Assembly (NCBI GenBank): GCA_963847985.1
Contig: CAWKBS010000004.1
Location: 114,562 to 178,561 of the forward strand
Length of the DNA stretch: 64,000 bases
Source: JAIBJN01 sp963847985
GTDB taxonomy: Bacteria > Actinomycetota > Thermoleophilia > Gaiellales > Gaiellaceae
Direction: 5' to 3'
Positions 26,607 through 34,167 of the stretch are shown in pieces. How positions within the stretch are numbered: position 1 is the stretch's first letter; each line of letters begins with the position of its first letter. Position numbers and translations under genes: made by a program. The notes under the pieces are model-generated. The model was given only the letters and a program-made list of their open reading frames with translations. It was not told where the DNA came from and did not search any database.

Positions 26607-27349
26607 GCCTCCGCATCCACACCTGCGCGGAGCGGCCCGACCTGTGGGAGCTCTCGTACGACCAGATCACGGGCGTCTGGCCGACGTACAACGAGCAGGG
26701 CGACGTCCTCGGCCAGCACTGGAGCCGGCTGGACGAGGACTTCCGCGATTTCCAGTTCATCCTCTACGACGAAGAGCGCGAGCTCGCGCTCGCTCACGGG
26801 CACTCGATCCCGGTCGCGTGGGACGGGACCGTTGCCGGGCTTCCCGCAGGAATCGACGGGGCGATCGACAGCGCCGTCGCTCTCCACGAGAGCGGCGGCG
26901 CGCCCACCGCGCTCTCCGCGCTCGGAATCGAGATCCCGCGCGAGCACCAGGGCGGCGGCCACTCGCGGACGATGATCGGCGCCATGCGCGACATCGCCGC
27001 CCGCCACGGCCTCGGCAACCTCGTCGCGCCGCTGCGGCCGACGTGGAAGGAGCGCTATCCGCTGACGCCGATCGACCGCTACGCGTCCTGGACCCGGGCC
27101 GACGGCCTGCCCTTCGACCCCTGGATCCGGCTCCACGTCCGCCTCGGCGCGGAGATCCTCCAGCCGGTGCCGTGCTCGCTCCGCATCACCGGGACGGTGG
27201 CCGAATGGGAGGGGTGGACCGAGACGCCGTTCCCCGAGAGCGGCACGTACGTCTTCCCTCGCTGCCTCGCCCCGCTCGAGGTCGACCGCGACGCGGACCT
27301 CGGCTCCTACTGGGAGCCGAACGTCTGGGTCCGCCACCCCTTAGGCTGA
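26603..27349 (+). CDS. GNAT-fold acetyltransferase-like protein
   Basis: A 248-residue protein. HQGGGHSRTMIGAMRDIAARHG near residues 114-135 resembles the acetyl-CoA-binding loop and helix of GNAT enzymes. The second half is rich in aromatic residues (ERYPLTPIDRYASW, DPWIRLHVRLGAE, WEGWTETPFP) and contains no known signature. The GTG overlaps the pabC stop as GTGA. The substrate is unknown; its place after pabBC may be incidental. Confidence 0.6.
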   Translation: MSLRIHTCAERPDLWELSYDQITGVWPTYNEQGDVLGQHWSRLDEDFRDFQFILYDEERELALAHGHSIPVAWDGTVAGLPAGIDGAIDSAVALHESGGAPTALSALGIEIPREHQGGGHSRTMIGAMRDIAARHGLGNLVAPLRPTWKERYPLTPIDRYASWTRADGLPFDPWIRLHVRLGAEILQPVPCSLRITGTVAEWEGWTETPFPESGTYVFPRCLAPLEVDRDADLGSYWEPNVWVRHPLG

Positions 27350-27353
27350 GCCC

Positions 27354-28097
27354 GTGCGCGTCCTCTCCATCGTCCACCAGCGCGACGCGGCGGCGGGCGT
27401 CTTCGCCGACGAGGCCGCTGCGCGCGGTCACGCACTGGACGAGTGGCTGATCGCGGAAGCCCCGGAACCGCCTGCGCCGCTCGAGGCCTACGGCGCGGTA
27501 CTCGTCTTCGGCGGCGCGATGCACGTCGACCAGGAGGACAGGCACGGCTGGCTCCGCGACGAGCGGCATCTCCTGCAGCGGCTGGCCGCGGACGAGGTGC
27601 CGCTGCTGGGCGTGTGCCTGGGCGGTCAGCTCGTCGCCAAGGCGCTCCACGGGCACGTCCGCCGGCTACCGAGCCCCGAGATCGGGTGGCCGGAGGTCGA
27701 GCTCACCGAAGAGGCGGAGGCCGACCCCGTCTTCGCCGGCCTGCCCGAGCGCTTCCCCACGTTCCAGTGGCACCTCTACCACTTCGAGCTTCCCGACGGC
27801 GCCGTGCCGCTCGCCCGCAACGACCGGTGCCTCCAGGCCTTCCGAGCCGGCCGATCCACCTGGGCGATCCAGTTCCATGCCGAGGTCACGCGGGAGGACG
27901 CGCTCGACTGGCTCCGCACCGCCGACCCGAAGGAGGACGGTCAGCTCGACGTCCCGGCCCTCGCCGCCGAGACGGAGGAGCTGATCGACGCCTGGAACGC
28001 CTTCGGACGGCAGCTCAGCGGCAGCTTCCTGGCCTTCGCGGAAGCTAGCGCGGCGGATCGCGGCGCGACCATTCGTGCCACGAGCCCGCGTAGTTGA
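27354..28097 (+). CDS. Class I glutamine amidotransferase-like protein
   Basis: A 247-residue single-domain amidotransferase with the nucleophile elbow GVCLGGQLVAKAL (Cys near residue 88) and the catalytic His in IQFHAEV. It resembles the stand-alone GMP-synthase-type amidotransferase family rather than PabA, which usually has GVCLGHQ. It could pass ammonia to a partner, possibly the upstream PabB, but that is inference. TAGGCT lies 6 bases before the GTG. Its last 53 bases overlap the convergent rhodanese gene. Confidence 0.8.
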   Translation: MRVLSIVHQRDAAAGVFADEAAARGHALDEWLIAEAPEPPAPLEAYGAVLVFGGAMHVDQEDRHGWLRDERHLLQRLAADEVPLLGVCLGGQLVAKALHGHVRRLPSPEIGWPEVELTEEAEADPVFAGLPERFPTFQWHLYHFELPDGAVPLARNDRCLQAFRAGRSTWAIQFHAEVTREDALDWLRTADPKEDGQLDVPALAAETEELIDAWNAFGRQLSGSFLAFAEASAADRGATIRATSPRS

Positions 28098-28401
28098 CCG
28101 CGTCCACGCCGGCAGCCCGCAGGAGCGCTGCCGCCAGCTCCGAGCGCTGGCCCGAGTGGCAGTACGCGACGACGCGCAGCCCCTCGGCGATCCCTCGCTC
28201 CCCGAGGAAGCGCCGCAGCGTCGCGGCATCGCCGCCGGCCGCGTAGAGCTCGTTCAGGTCGAGGTGGACGGCGCCCGGGATGTGGCCCTGGTACGGGTCG
28301 CACGGGTAGCCGGCCACGCCCTCGAACTCCTCGGCCGAGCGCACGTCGAGGACGGCCACGTCCCCTTGCTCCATGAGCGAAGCGAGCTCGTCGCCCGTCA
28401 C
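28045..28401 (-). CDS. Rhodanese-domain protein
   Basis: A 118-residue single rhodanese domain with DVRSAEEFEGVAGYPCDPYQGHIPGAVHL and the active-site loop YCHSGQRSE, whose Cys would carry the persulfide. It probably transfers sulfur, though a regulatory role is possible. The GTG overlaps the stop of the upstream hydrolase (GTGA). The 3' end overlaps the convergent amidotransferase gene by 53 bases. Confidence 0.88.
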   Translation of the reverse strand: MTGDELASLMEQGDVAVLDVRSAEEFEGVAGYPCDPYQGHIPGAVHLDLNELYAAGGDAATLRRFLGERGIAEGLRVVAYCHSGQRSELAAALLRAAGVDAVNYAGSWHEWSRRDPPR

Positions 28402-29111
28402 GACGCCACCTCTTCGAGGAAGGCGAGAAGCTCGGCGGCGACCGCGTCCGGCCGCTCCAGCGGCGCCAGATGACCGGCGCCGGCAATGCGCGTTAGACGC
28501 GCATTCGGGAGCGCGGCGGCCATCGCCTCGGCATCGGGGGGCGGGGTGAGCCGGTCCTCGTCGCCGACGAGGACGAGCACCGGGACGTCGATCGTCGGCA
28601 GCGTCGGGCGCGAGTCGACGCGGTCGCGGATCGTCTCCTGCACGGCGACGAGGCCGGTTATCGGTTGCTCCAGGGCATGCTCTCGGGCACGGGCGACGAC
28701 GGCTGGATCGACATCGTCCGCGAAGAGCCGCGGCGCCAGCTCCTCCCAGAAGGGCTCGCGGCCGGCCTCGCCGAGGAGCCTGATGGAGTCGTCGCGCGCG
28801 AGACTCTGCTCCGGTGAGTCGGGCGTCGCGCGCGTGCCGACGAGCGCCATCGCCGCGATCCGCCCGGGCTCCTGCCGCCAAAGCTCGAACGTTAGGTAGC
28901 CGCCCATCGACGAGCCGACGGGGACGAACGGGCCCTCGACGAGGGCGAGCACCCGCGGGGCCCAGGAGGAGAAGCCGAGCTCGATCGGTTCCCCGGGCAG
29001 GTCGGGCGCGACGACCTCGTAGCCGACCGCACGAAGCGCGGGCGCGACCCCGTCCCACATGCGCGCGTCGAGCGGGAAGGCGTGCAGAAGGAGGACGGCC
29101 GGGCGCGCCAC
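28398..29111 (-). CDS. Alpha/beta hydrolase
   Basis: A 237-residue hydrolase with LLLHAFPLDARMWDGV (oxyanion loop), the nucleophile elbow GSSMGGYL (Ser near residue 73), the Asp in VGDEDRLTP and the His in GAGHLAP. The substrate is unknown; the size fits esterases or carbon-carbon hydrolases. The GTG follows TAGCAT by 7 bases. That box overlaps the putative promoter of the divergent gamma-glutamyltransferase gene. Confidence 0.85.
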   Translation of the reverse strand: MARPAVLLLHAFPLDARMWDGVAPALRAVGYEVVAPDLPGEPIELGFSSWAPRVLALVEGPFVPVGSSMGGYLTFELWRQEPGRIAAMALVGTRATPDSPEQSLARDDSIRLLGEAGREPFWEELAPRLFADDVDPAVVARAREHALEQPITGLVAVQETIRDRVDSRPTLPTIDVPVLVLVGDEDRLTPPPDAEAMAAALPNARLTRIAGAGHLAPLERPDAVAAELLAFLEEVAS

Positions 29112-29132
29112 GGCTGCGATGCTATCGGCGTC

Positions 29133-30560
29133 ATGGCCTTCCGGCTCGCCCCGCCCCGCCCTGCCGCCCTCGCGCCGACGGCGATGGCGGCGACGAGCCA
29201 GCCGGACGCGACCGCCGCGGCGCTGCGCGCTCTCGAGCAGGGCGGAAACGCCGTCGACGCCGCCGTCGCAGCCGCGGCCGTGCTCTGCGTCACCGAGCCG
29301 ATGTCGACCGGGTTGGGAGGCGACGCGTTCGCGCTCGTCTGGGACGGCGAGCGGCTCCACGGCCTCGATGCGGCCGGGCCGGCGCCGCTCGGCGCCGATC
29401 CGCTGGAGCCCGTCGCCCTCACCGGGCCGACCTCGGTGACGGTGCCGGGCGCGGTGGCGGGCTGGGCGGCTCTCGCGGCCCGCTTCGGCCGCCTCGGCCT
29501 CGACACGCTGCTCGCCGACGCGGTCGGGGCTGCGGAGCAGGGCTTCGTGGTCGGCCCAATCACGGCGGCCGCCTGGGTGAACGGCCCGCGCGAGCTCGGC
29601 CCGGCTCCGCGCGCGGGTGACCGCGTCCGACTGCCCGAGCTCGGCGCGACGTTGCGCCGCCTCGCCGCGGACGGGCCCGACCTCCTCTACCGCGGGGAGG
29701 TCGGCCGCGCGATCGCCGGCTGCACGTGGCTCGCCGAGGAGGACCTGGCCGCGTACGAGCCCCGCTGGGTCGAGCCCATGACCGTCGACTACCGCGGGAC
29801 GACCGTCTGCGAGCTGCCGCCGCCGACCCAGGGGGTCGCCGCCCTCGAGGGCCTCGGGCTGCTGGCGCTCGGCGAAGCGGGCTTCGGCGCGCAGGTGGAC
29901 TGCGCCCGCCTCGCGCTCGACGACGCTTTCCGGCGCGTGCGCGACGGCGCCGAGGTGGGCGACCTACTCGAGCCCGAGGCGCTCGCCCGGCGCCGCCTCG
30001 ACGCCGCGCCCGGCGTCCGCGAGCCGGCCGGGGGCACCGTCTACCTATGCACCGTCGACGGAGACGGGATGGCCGTCTCCTTCATCCAGAGCCTCTTCGA
30101 GGGATTCGGAAGCGGCGTCGTCGCACCCGGGACCGGCGTCATCCTCCAGAACCGCGGCGCGTGCTTCGCGGTGTCCGGTCGCGTCGAGCCCGGACGGCGG
30201 CCCTACCACACGATCATCCCCGGAATGCTCGTACGCGACGGCGCGCTCCTGGGGCCGTTCGGCGTCATGGGCGGGTTCATCCAGGCCCAGGCGCACGTGC
30301 AGCTCGTCTCCACTCTCCTCGACGACGACCTCGACCCGCAGGCGGCGCTGGACCGGCCGCGCTTCCGCGTCGACGGCGCCAACGTCCTCCTCGAGGCGGG
30401 CCTGGAGGGGCGGTCCGGGGAGGTCGAGGCGCTCGGCCTGCACCCCGTCCCGGTGGCCGACCACGGCCGCTTCGGGGGCGGTCAGGCGATCCTGAGGAGC
30501 AAGGACGGCTGGGTCGGCGGCTCCGACCGGCGCAAGGACGGCCAGGCCGCGGGCTTCTGA
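29133..30560 (+). CDS. ggt: Gamma-glutamyltransferase family protein
   Basis: A 475-residue Ntn-hydrolase precursor that should cleave itself before a Thr near residue 307 (GGTVYLCTVDGDGMAVSFIQS, family pattern TxxxxxxxDxxGnaVS). The N-terminal half has ALEQGGNAVDAAVAAAAVLCVTEPMSTGLGGD. No signal peptide is visible, and the length is below the usual 550-580, so it is probably a cytoplasmic glutathione or gamma-glutamyl amide hydrolase. Promoter and start overlap those of the divergent hydrolase. Confidence 0.85.
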   Translation: MAFRLAPPRPAALAPTAMAATSQPDATAAALRALEQGGNAVDAAVAAAAVLCVTEPMSTGLGGDAFALVWDGERLHGLDAAGPAPLGADPLEPVALTGPTSVTVPGAVAGWAALAARFGRLGLDTLLADAVGAAEQGFVVGPITAAAWVNGPRELGPAPRAGDRVRLPELGATLRRLAADGPDLLYRGEVGRAIAGCTWLAEEDLAAYEPRWVEPMTVDYRGTTVCELPPPTQGVAALEGLGLLALGEAGFGAQVDCARLALDDAFRRVRDGAEVGDLLEPEALARRRLDAAPGVREPAGGTVYLCTVDGDGMAVSFIQSLFEGFGSGVVAPGTGVILQNRGACFAVSGRVEPGRRPYHTIIPGMLVRDGALLGPFGVMGGFIQAQAHVQLVSTLLDDDLDPQAALDRPRFRVDGANVLLEAGLEGRSGEVEALGLHPVPVADHGRFGGGQAILRSKDGWVGGSDRRKDGQAAGF

Positions 30561-30569
30561 GAGCCCCTC

Positions 30570-30592
30570 CCAAGTAACAGTCTGTTACTTGG
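30570..30592. terminator. 23-bp perfect inverted repeat between convergent genes
   Basis: CCAAGTAACAG and CTGTTACTTGG flank a single T, giving an 11-bp perfect palindrome, 9 bases after the ggt stop and 5 bases before the stop of the convergent gene. It is much less GC-rich than its surroundings. A bidirectional terminator is most likely, but there is no T tract. The AGTAACA/TGTTACT half-sites also look like a TetR-family operator. Confidence 0.55.
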
Positions 30593-30597
30593 TGGGC

Positions 30598-31368
30598 CTA
30601 CGCCCTGGGGATAACTATCGCGTTCACCTGCTCGCGCGCCTCGGGATAACCGTGCGCAGCCTGCGGGATGCCGAAGAGCCGCGCCAGCTCGACGAGCAGC
30701 TCGGTAGCCGGCGGGAGCTCCGCGGTCGAGCCGGCGGTGCGGGCGATGGCGCGGACGGCGTCGGGATCGGCGCCGGTGAGCCGTGCCATCAGGCGTGGGT
30801 TGGCTCCGAGCGCGATCACTTCGCCGGGCGGGATCGGCCCGTAGTGCTCGGGCACGGAGAGGTACTCGTCGACGACCCGACCGCGGTCGAGCGCGACGTA
30901 GCGGACGACCCGCCCCTCCTCCAGCCCCATGGTCAGGACGAAGGCGCCCATGCGGTCGGAGATCTCGCGCGCGAGCCGACGGAGCATCTCGGGCTCGCGG
31001 TCGATCAGCTCGTCGTAGGCAGACGTCCAGCCGTCGGCGGGCGGGAGCACGACGCTCCCCTGCGAGCCGCCAGGCAGCCGGGGCACGAACTGGCGCACCG
31101 CTCGGACGACCGCATCGACGTCGTCGGTCTGCACGTGCAGCGAGCCGAACGACGGCGCCTCACGCTCACCGAGGTGCTTTTCGAGCGCATCGACAGGCGC
31201 CTGAAGCACGCGCGCGGTCTCGGTGAAGCCTGCGCGGATCCAGGCATCGCCGTCCTCGTGCGTCGTCTCGATCTCGACCGTCTCGGCGCCGTTCGCGCGC
31301 GCCTCTTCGATCAGGCGGCGGACGATCTCCTCTGTGGGAGCGCCTTCGACGTGGGCCTCGTACGCCAT
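30598..31368 (-). CDS. Conserved hypothetical protein, last gene of the hpd operon
   Basis: A 256-residue protein I do not recognise. The N-terminal 60 residues (EEIVRRLIEEARANGAETVEIETTHEDGDAW with GFTETARVL) resemble the end of a GNAT fold. The middle has an AREISDRMGAFVLTMGLEEGRVVRYVAL stretch, and the C-terminal 90 residues are helical (RLMARLTGADPDAVRAIARTAG). The ATG overlaps the stop of the AlkA-like gene as TGATG, so it is co-translated with it. Confidence 0.7.
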   Translation of the reverse strand: MAYEAHVEGAPTEEIVRRLIEEARANGAETVEIETTHEDGDAWIRAGFTETARVLQAPVDALEKHLGEREAPSFGSLHVQTDDVDAVVRAVRQFVPRLPGGSQGSVVLPPADGWTSAYDELIDREPEMLRRLAREISDRMGAFVLTMGLEEGRVVRYVALDRGRVVDEYLSVPEHYGPIPPGEVIALGANPRLMARLTGADPDAVRAIARTAGSTAELPPATELLVELARLFGIPQAAHGYPEAREQVNAIVIPRA

Positions 31369-32186
31369 CAGCCGTGCACCCTATGGGCGACGAGGAGGTA
31401 GTGCGCCGACAGGTTGGCATGGTGCGAAAAACGCGCACCGAACGCGCGCACGTCGTCGACCTCCCCGTAGAAGCGAACGACGGCCTTTCGCAGCGCGAGA
31501 TCGCCGGACGGCCAGGCGTCTCCCCGCCCAAGGTGGCGTGCGAGGAACCAGTCGGCCGTCCACTCGCCGATCCCGGGGAGCGCGACGAGCGCCGTCCGCA
31601 CCTCGTCGTCGGGGAGCAGCGCCAGCGCGTCGAGGTCGAGGTCGGCGCGGGCGAGACCGACGGCGTACTCGGCCTTCCGGCCCGAGAATCCGACCGCCAC
31701 GAGCTCGTCCGGCGATGCGGACGCGAGCCGTTCCCTGGCCGGAAAGGCGTACGCCAGCTCGTGCCGCTCGCCGAACGCCTCGATCAGGCGGTTGCGGATG
31801 CTGGCCGCCGCCCGGAGCGAGATCTGCTGCGCCGTGATCGAGGTCACCAGCGTCTCGAACGGCTCGGGCGCGAGCGGCGGTCGGAAGCCACGCAGTGCCG
31901 GGACGACCTCGGCGAGCACTGGATCCCTGACGGCGAACGCGGCGAAGGCATCGAGGTCGAACGGCCCGCCGAGGTAGCGGCGAACGGACTCGACGAGGTC
32001 GGGCCCCGCGCCGTCGACGGCGACGCCGCCACGGGCCGGCTCGATTCGCACCTCGCGCCCGCCCAGCACGCGGTGGAGGCCGTCCTCATGCCAGAGGTTG
32101 GCCAGGTCGGGCCCGAACGCGCGGTAGCGCTCGGTCGAGAGCCCGAAGTCGAAGGGCTCAGGAAGCGAGACGGCGAGCGATGGAAT
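31368..32186 (-). CDS. AlkA-like DNA-3-methyladenine glycosylase (HhH-GPD)
   Basis: A base-excision repair glycosylase of about 270 residues. It has SITAQQISLRAAASIRNRL, then the helix-hairpin-helix LPGIGEWTADWFLARHLG with the catalytic Asp in GDLALRKAV. The conserved N-terminus (PFDFGLSTERYRAFG) has no ATG, GTG or TTG before it except a GTG at 32303 that lies deep inside the upstream gene. I propose ATT at 32186, which follows GAGGA by 5 bases. Both ends overlap neighbouring genes. Confidence 0.85.
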   Translation of the reverse strand: MPSLAVSLPEPFDFGLSTERYRAFGPDLANLWHEDGLHRVLGGREVRIEPARGGVAVDGAGPDLVESVRRYLGGPFDLDAFAAFAVRDPVLAEVVPALRGFRPPLAPEPFETLVTSITAQQISLRAAASIRNRLIEAFGERHELAYAFPARERLASASPDELVAVGFSGRKAEYAVGLARADLDLDALALLPDDEVRTALVALPGIGEWTADWFLARHLGRGDAWPSGDLALRKAVVRFYGEVDDVRAFGARFSHHANLSAHYLLVAHRVHG

Positions 32187-32790
32187 GGAAGTCCTCGAAG
32201 CGCTCGAAAGGAACGCCGCGCTCGTCCAGGTAGTCCGCCAGCCCTCGCCGCGCGAAGACGAGGTCGGCCGCCTCCGCCGCGCACCGGTCCGAGTAGCCGT
32301 CACCCACGTAGACGAGCTCGGTGCCGTCGGCCAGCGCCGCCGCTGTCGACCGCTTGCAGGGCTGGCCGCAGACGTCGCAGGTCTCGGAGACCCGGAAGCT
32401 CACCTTCCAACCGTCGGGATCGGGGTCGACCGAGTTGGCGAGCAGCTCGACGCCGGCGACCCCCTCGCGCTCGAGCACGGGCTCGATCAGCTCGCGGAAC
32501 CCCGAGGAGACGATCACGAGGCGCCAGCCCCGCCCGCGCGCAAGCTCGACCACGTCGCGGAAGCCGGGCCGGACGCGCACGTTCTCGAGCACCCACTGCT
32601 GCACCTCACCGAGCGGCACGCGCACGGGCTCGAACTCGCGCCGGATCACCTCGTTGAGCGTGAGCGAGTGGTCGTCGAGGCCCTCGTCGACCTCCTTGTA
32701 GACCTCCTCGTCGCCGAAGACCTGCGCGATCGTGTCGAGGAGGTCCTGCTCGGTGATCGTGCCGTCGAAGTCGACGACCAGCGTGCGCAC
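32158..32790 (-). CDS. HAD-IB phosphatase (MtnX-like)
   Basis: A 210-residue haloacid-dehalogenase-fold phosphatase. It has the nucleophile motif DFDGTITEQDLLD at the start, the Ser of motif II in IVSSGFRELI, and GDGYSDRCAAEAAD as motif IV. A CDVCGQPCK cysteine pair near residue 140 is unusual for simple phosphatases and may bind zinc. It resembles MtnX-type enzymes, but a role in tyrosine catabolism cannot be read from sequence. The GTG (or TTG 6 bases earlier) overlaps the hmgA stop. Confidence 0.84.
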   Translation of the reverse strand: MRTLVVDFDGTITEQDLLDTIAQVFGDEEVYKEVDEGLDDHSLTLNEVIRREFEPVRVPLGEVQQWVLENVRVRPGFRDVVELARGRGWRLVIVSSGFRELIEPVLEREGVAGVELLANSVDPDPDGWKVSFRVSETCDVCGQPCKRSTAAALADGTELVYVGDGYSDRCAAEAADLVFARRGLADYLDERGVPFERFEDFHSIARRLAS

Positions 32791-32792
32791 GC

Positions 32793-33995
32793 TCAAAGGT
32801 GGCTGGTGACCCCGGCCGGGTCCTCGTCCGCCGTCGCGCCGTCCCCAGCCTCGAACCAGGAGTACGCGTAGGCCGGGTCGTCGAGGTCGCGCGCGAGCGC
32901 GCTCAGCCGCAGCGGGTGGAACGTGTCGCACATGACCGCGTACTCGTGGGTCTCGGTGAGCCCGATCGACTTCTCCGCGAGGCCCGGGTGCGGGCCGTGC
33001 GGGATGCCGGACGGGTGCAGCGTCACGGAGCCGATCTCGATGCCCTTGCGCGAGGAGAAGTTGCCGTCGACGTAATAGATCATCTCCTCGCTGTTCAGGT
33101 TCGAGTGGTGGTACGGGATCGGGATCGCCTCGGGGTCGAAGTCGAGCTTGCGCGGGCAGAACGAGCAGATGACGAAGTTGCGCCCCTGGAAGGTCTGGTG
33201 CGACGGCGGCGGCATGTGGATCCGGCCCGTGATCGGCTCGAAGTCGCGGATGTTGAACGTCCACGGGTAGACGTAGCCGTCCCAGCCGACCACGTCGAAC
33301 GGGTGGTAGTCGAGGACGTACGTCTGGAAGCCGTCCTTGATGCGGAGCTTGACGACGTGCTCGCCGCGGTCGGCGTGCGTTCGCAGCTCGGTGGGCGCAT
33401 GGAGGTCGCGGTGGTAGTACGGCGCATGCTCGAGGAGCTGTCCGTACTCGTTCCGGTAGCGGCGCGGGATCTCGATCAGGCCGGGCGAGGTGAAGACCAC
33501 GTGGCGCTGGTCTCCCTCGGGCGCGAAGCGGTACGTCGTGCCGCGCGGGATGACGACGTAGTCGCCCTCGCGGTACGGCAGGTCACCGAAGATCGTCTCC
33601 AGCGTACCGCTCCCCTCGTGGACGAAGACGACCTCGTCGCCCTCGCCGTTGCGGTAGAAGAAGTCCATCGGCTCGGTCGGGCGGCAGAGCTCGATCTCGA
33701 CGTCGTCGTTCCACATGAGCAGGCGCCGGCCGCCGATCGCGTCGCCGCCGGGCTCGACCTCGTGGGTACGCAGGTGGCGGTGGGCGTGCCCGTCCGGGAC
33801 CCACTCGTCGCGGACGATCGGCTCGAACGACGCCACCTCCTGCACGCGGCAGGGCGAGTGCAGGTGGTACAGGATCGACTCGTTCCCGGAGAAGCCCTCG
33901 AGGCCCATGACCTCCTCGGTCAGCAGCGTCCCGTTCTCGCGGAACTGGATGTGCCGCTTGCGCGGGAGGCGGCCGAGGCTCTGGTACGAGGACAT
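32793..33995 (-). CDS. hmgA: Homogentisate 1,2-dioxygenase
   Basis: It opens the homogentisate ring to maleylacetoacetate. The 400-residue protein begins GRLPRKRHIQFRENG and carries the conserved cupin core (GDYVVIPRGTTYRFAPEG), the VVGWDGYVYPWTFNI block and the Fe-site region HHSNLNSEEMIYYVDG with SGIPHGPHPG. It lies in the hpd operon, 4 bases after a small ORF. Tyrosine or phenylalanine breakdown is the likely role. Confidence 0.95.
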   Translation of the reverse strand: MSSYQSLGRLPRKRHIQFRENGTLLTEEVMGLEGFSGNESILYHLHSPCRVQEVASFEPIVRDEWVPDGHAHRHLRTHEVEPGGDAIGGRRLLMWNDDVEIELCRPTEPMDFFYRNGEGDEVVFVHEGSGTLETIFGDLPYREGDYVVIPRGTTYRFAPEGDQRHVVFTSPGLIEIPRRYRNEYGQLLEHAPYYHRDLHAPTELRTHADRGEHVVKLRIKDGFQTYVLDYHPFDVVGWDGYVYPWTFNIRDFEPITGRIHMPPPSHQTFQGRNFVICSFCPRKLDFDPEAIPIPYHHSNLNSEEMIYYVDGNFSSRKGIEIGSVTLHPSGIPHGPHPGLAEKSIGLTETHEYAVMCDTFHPLRLSALARDLDDPAYAYSWFEAGDGATADEDPAGVTSHL

Positions 33996-33999
33996 CGCG

Positions 34000-34167
34000 C
34001 TAGATGCTCGGTCGGTGTCTGGCCCGCTCGACGGGGACGGCTGCGACCAAGCCGGGCGCCGCGATCGCCCGCAGCGCGTACCGGCTAGTACGTGGAAGGG
34101 CGAGCGCGACGATCCGGCGCAGCGTCGCAGCCACCATCCGCGAGTGGGTCAGGCGCCGACCGAGCAT
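34000..34167 (-). CDS. Possible 55-residue basic protein between hpd and hmgA
   Basis: A 55-codon frame begins with an ATG that overlaps the hpd stop as TGATG and ends 4 bases before the hmgA ATG, so it exactly fills the gap. The product is Arg/Ala-rich (MLGRRLTHSRMVAATLRR … RHRPSI) and resembles no family I know. The two ends of the frame are a 13-bp inverted repeat, so the region may be an RNA hairpin instead of, or as well as, a gene. Confidence 0.4.
   Translation of the reverse strand: MLGRRLTHSRMVAATLRRIVALALPRTSRYALRAIAAPGLVAAVPVERARHRPSI

Noticed and set aside
27354..28097. Amidotransferase as PabA, the partner of PabB
   Set aside because: The nucleophile motif is GVCLGGQ rather than GVCLGHQ and the gene is separated from pabB by two genes, so the assignment is not supported.
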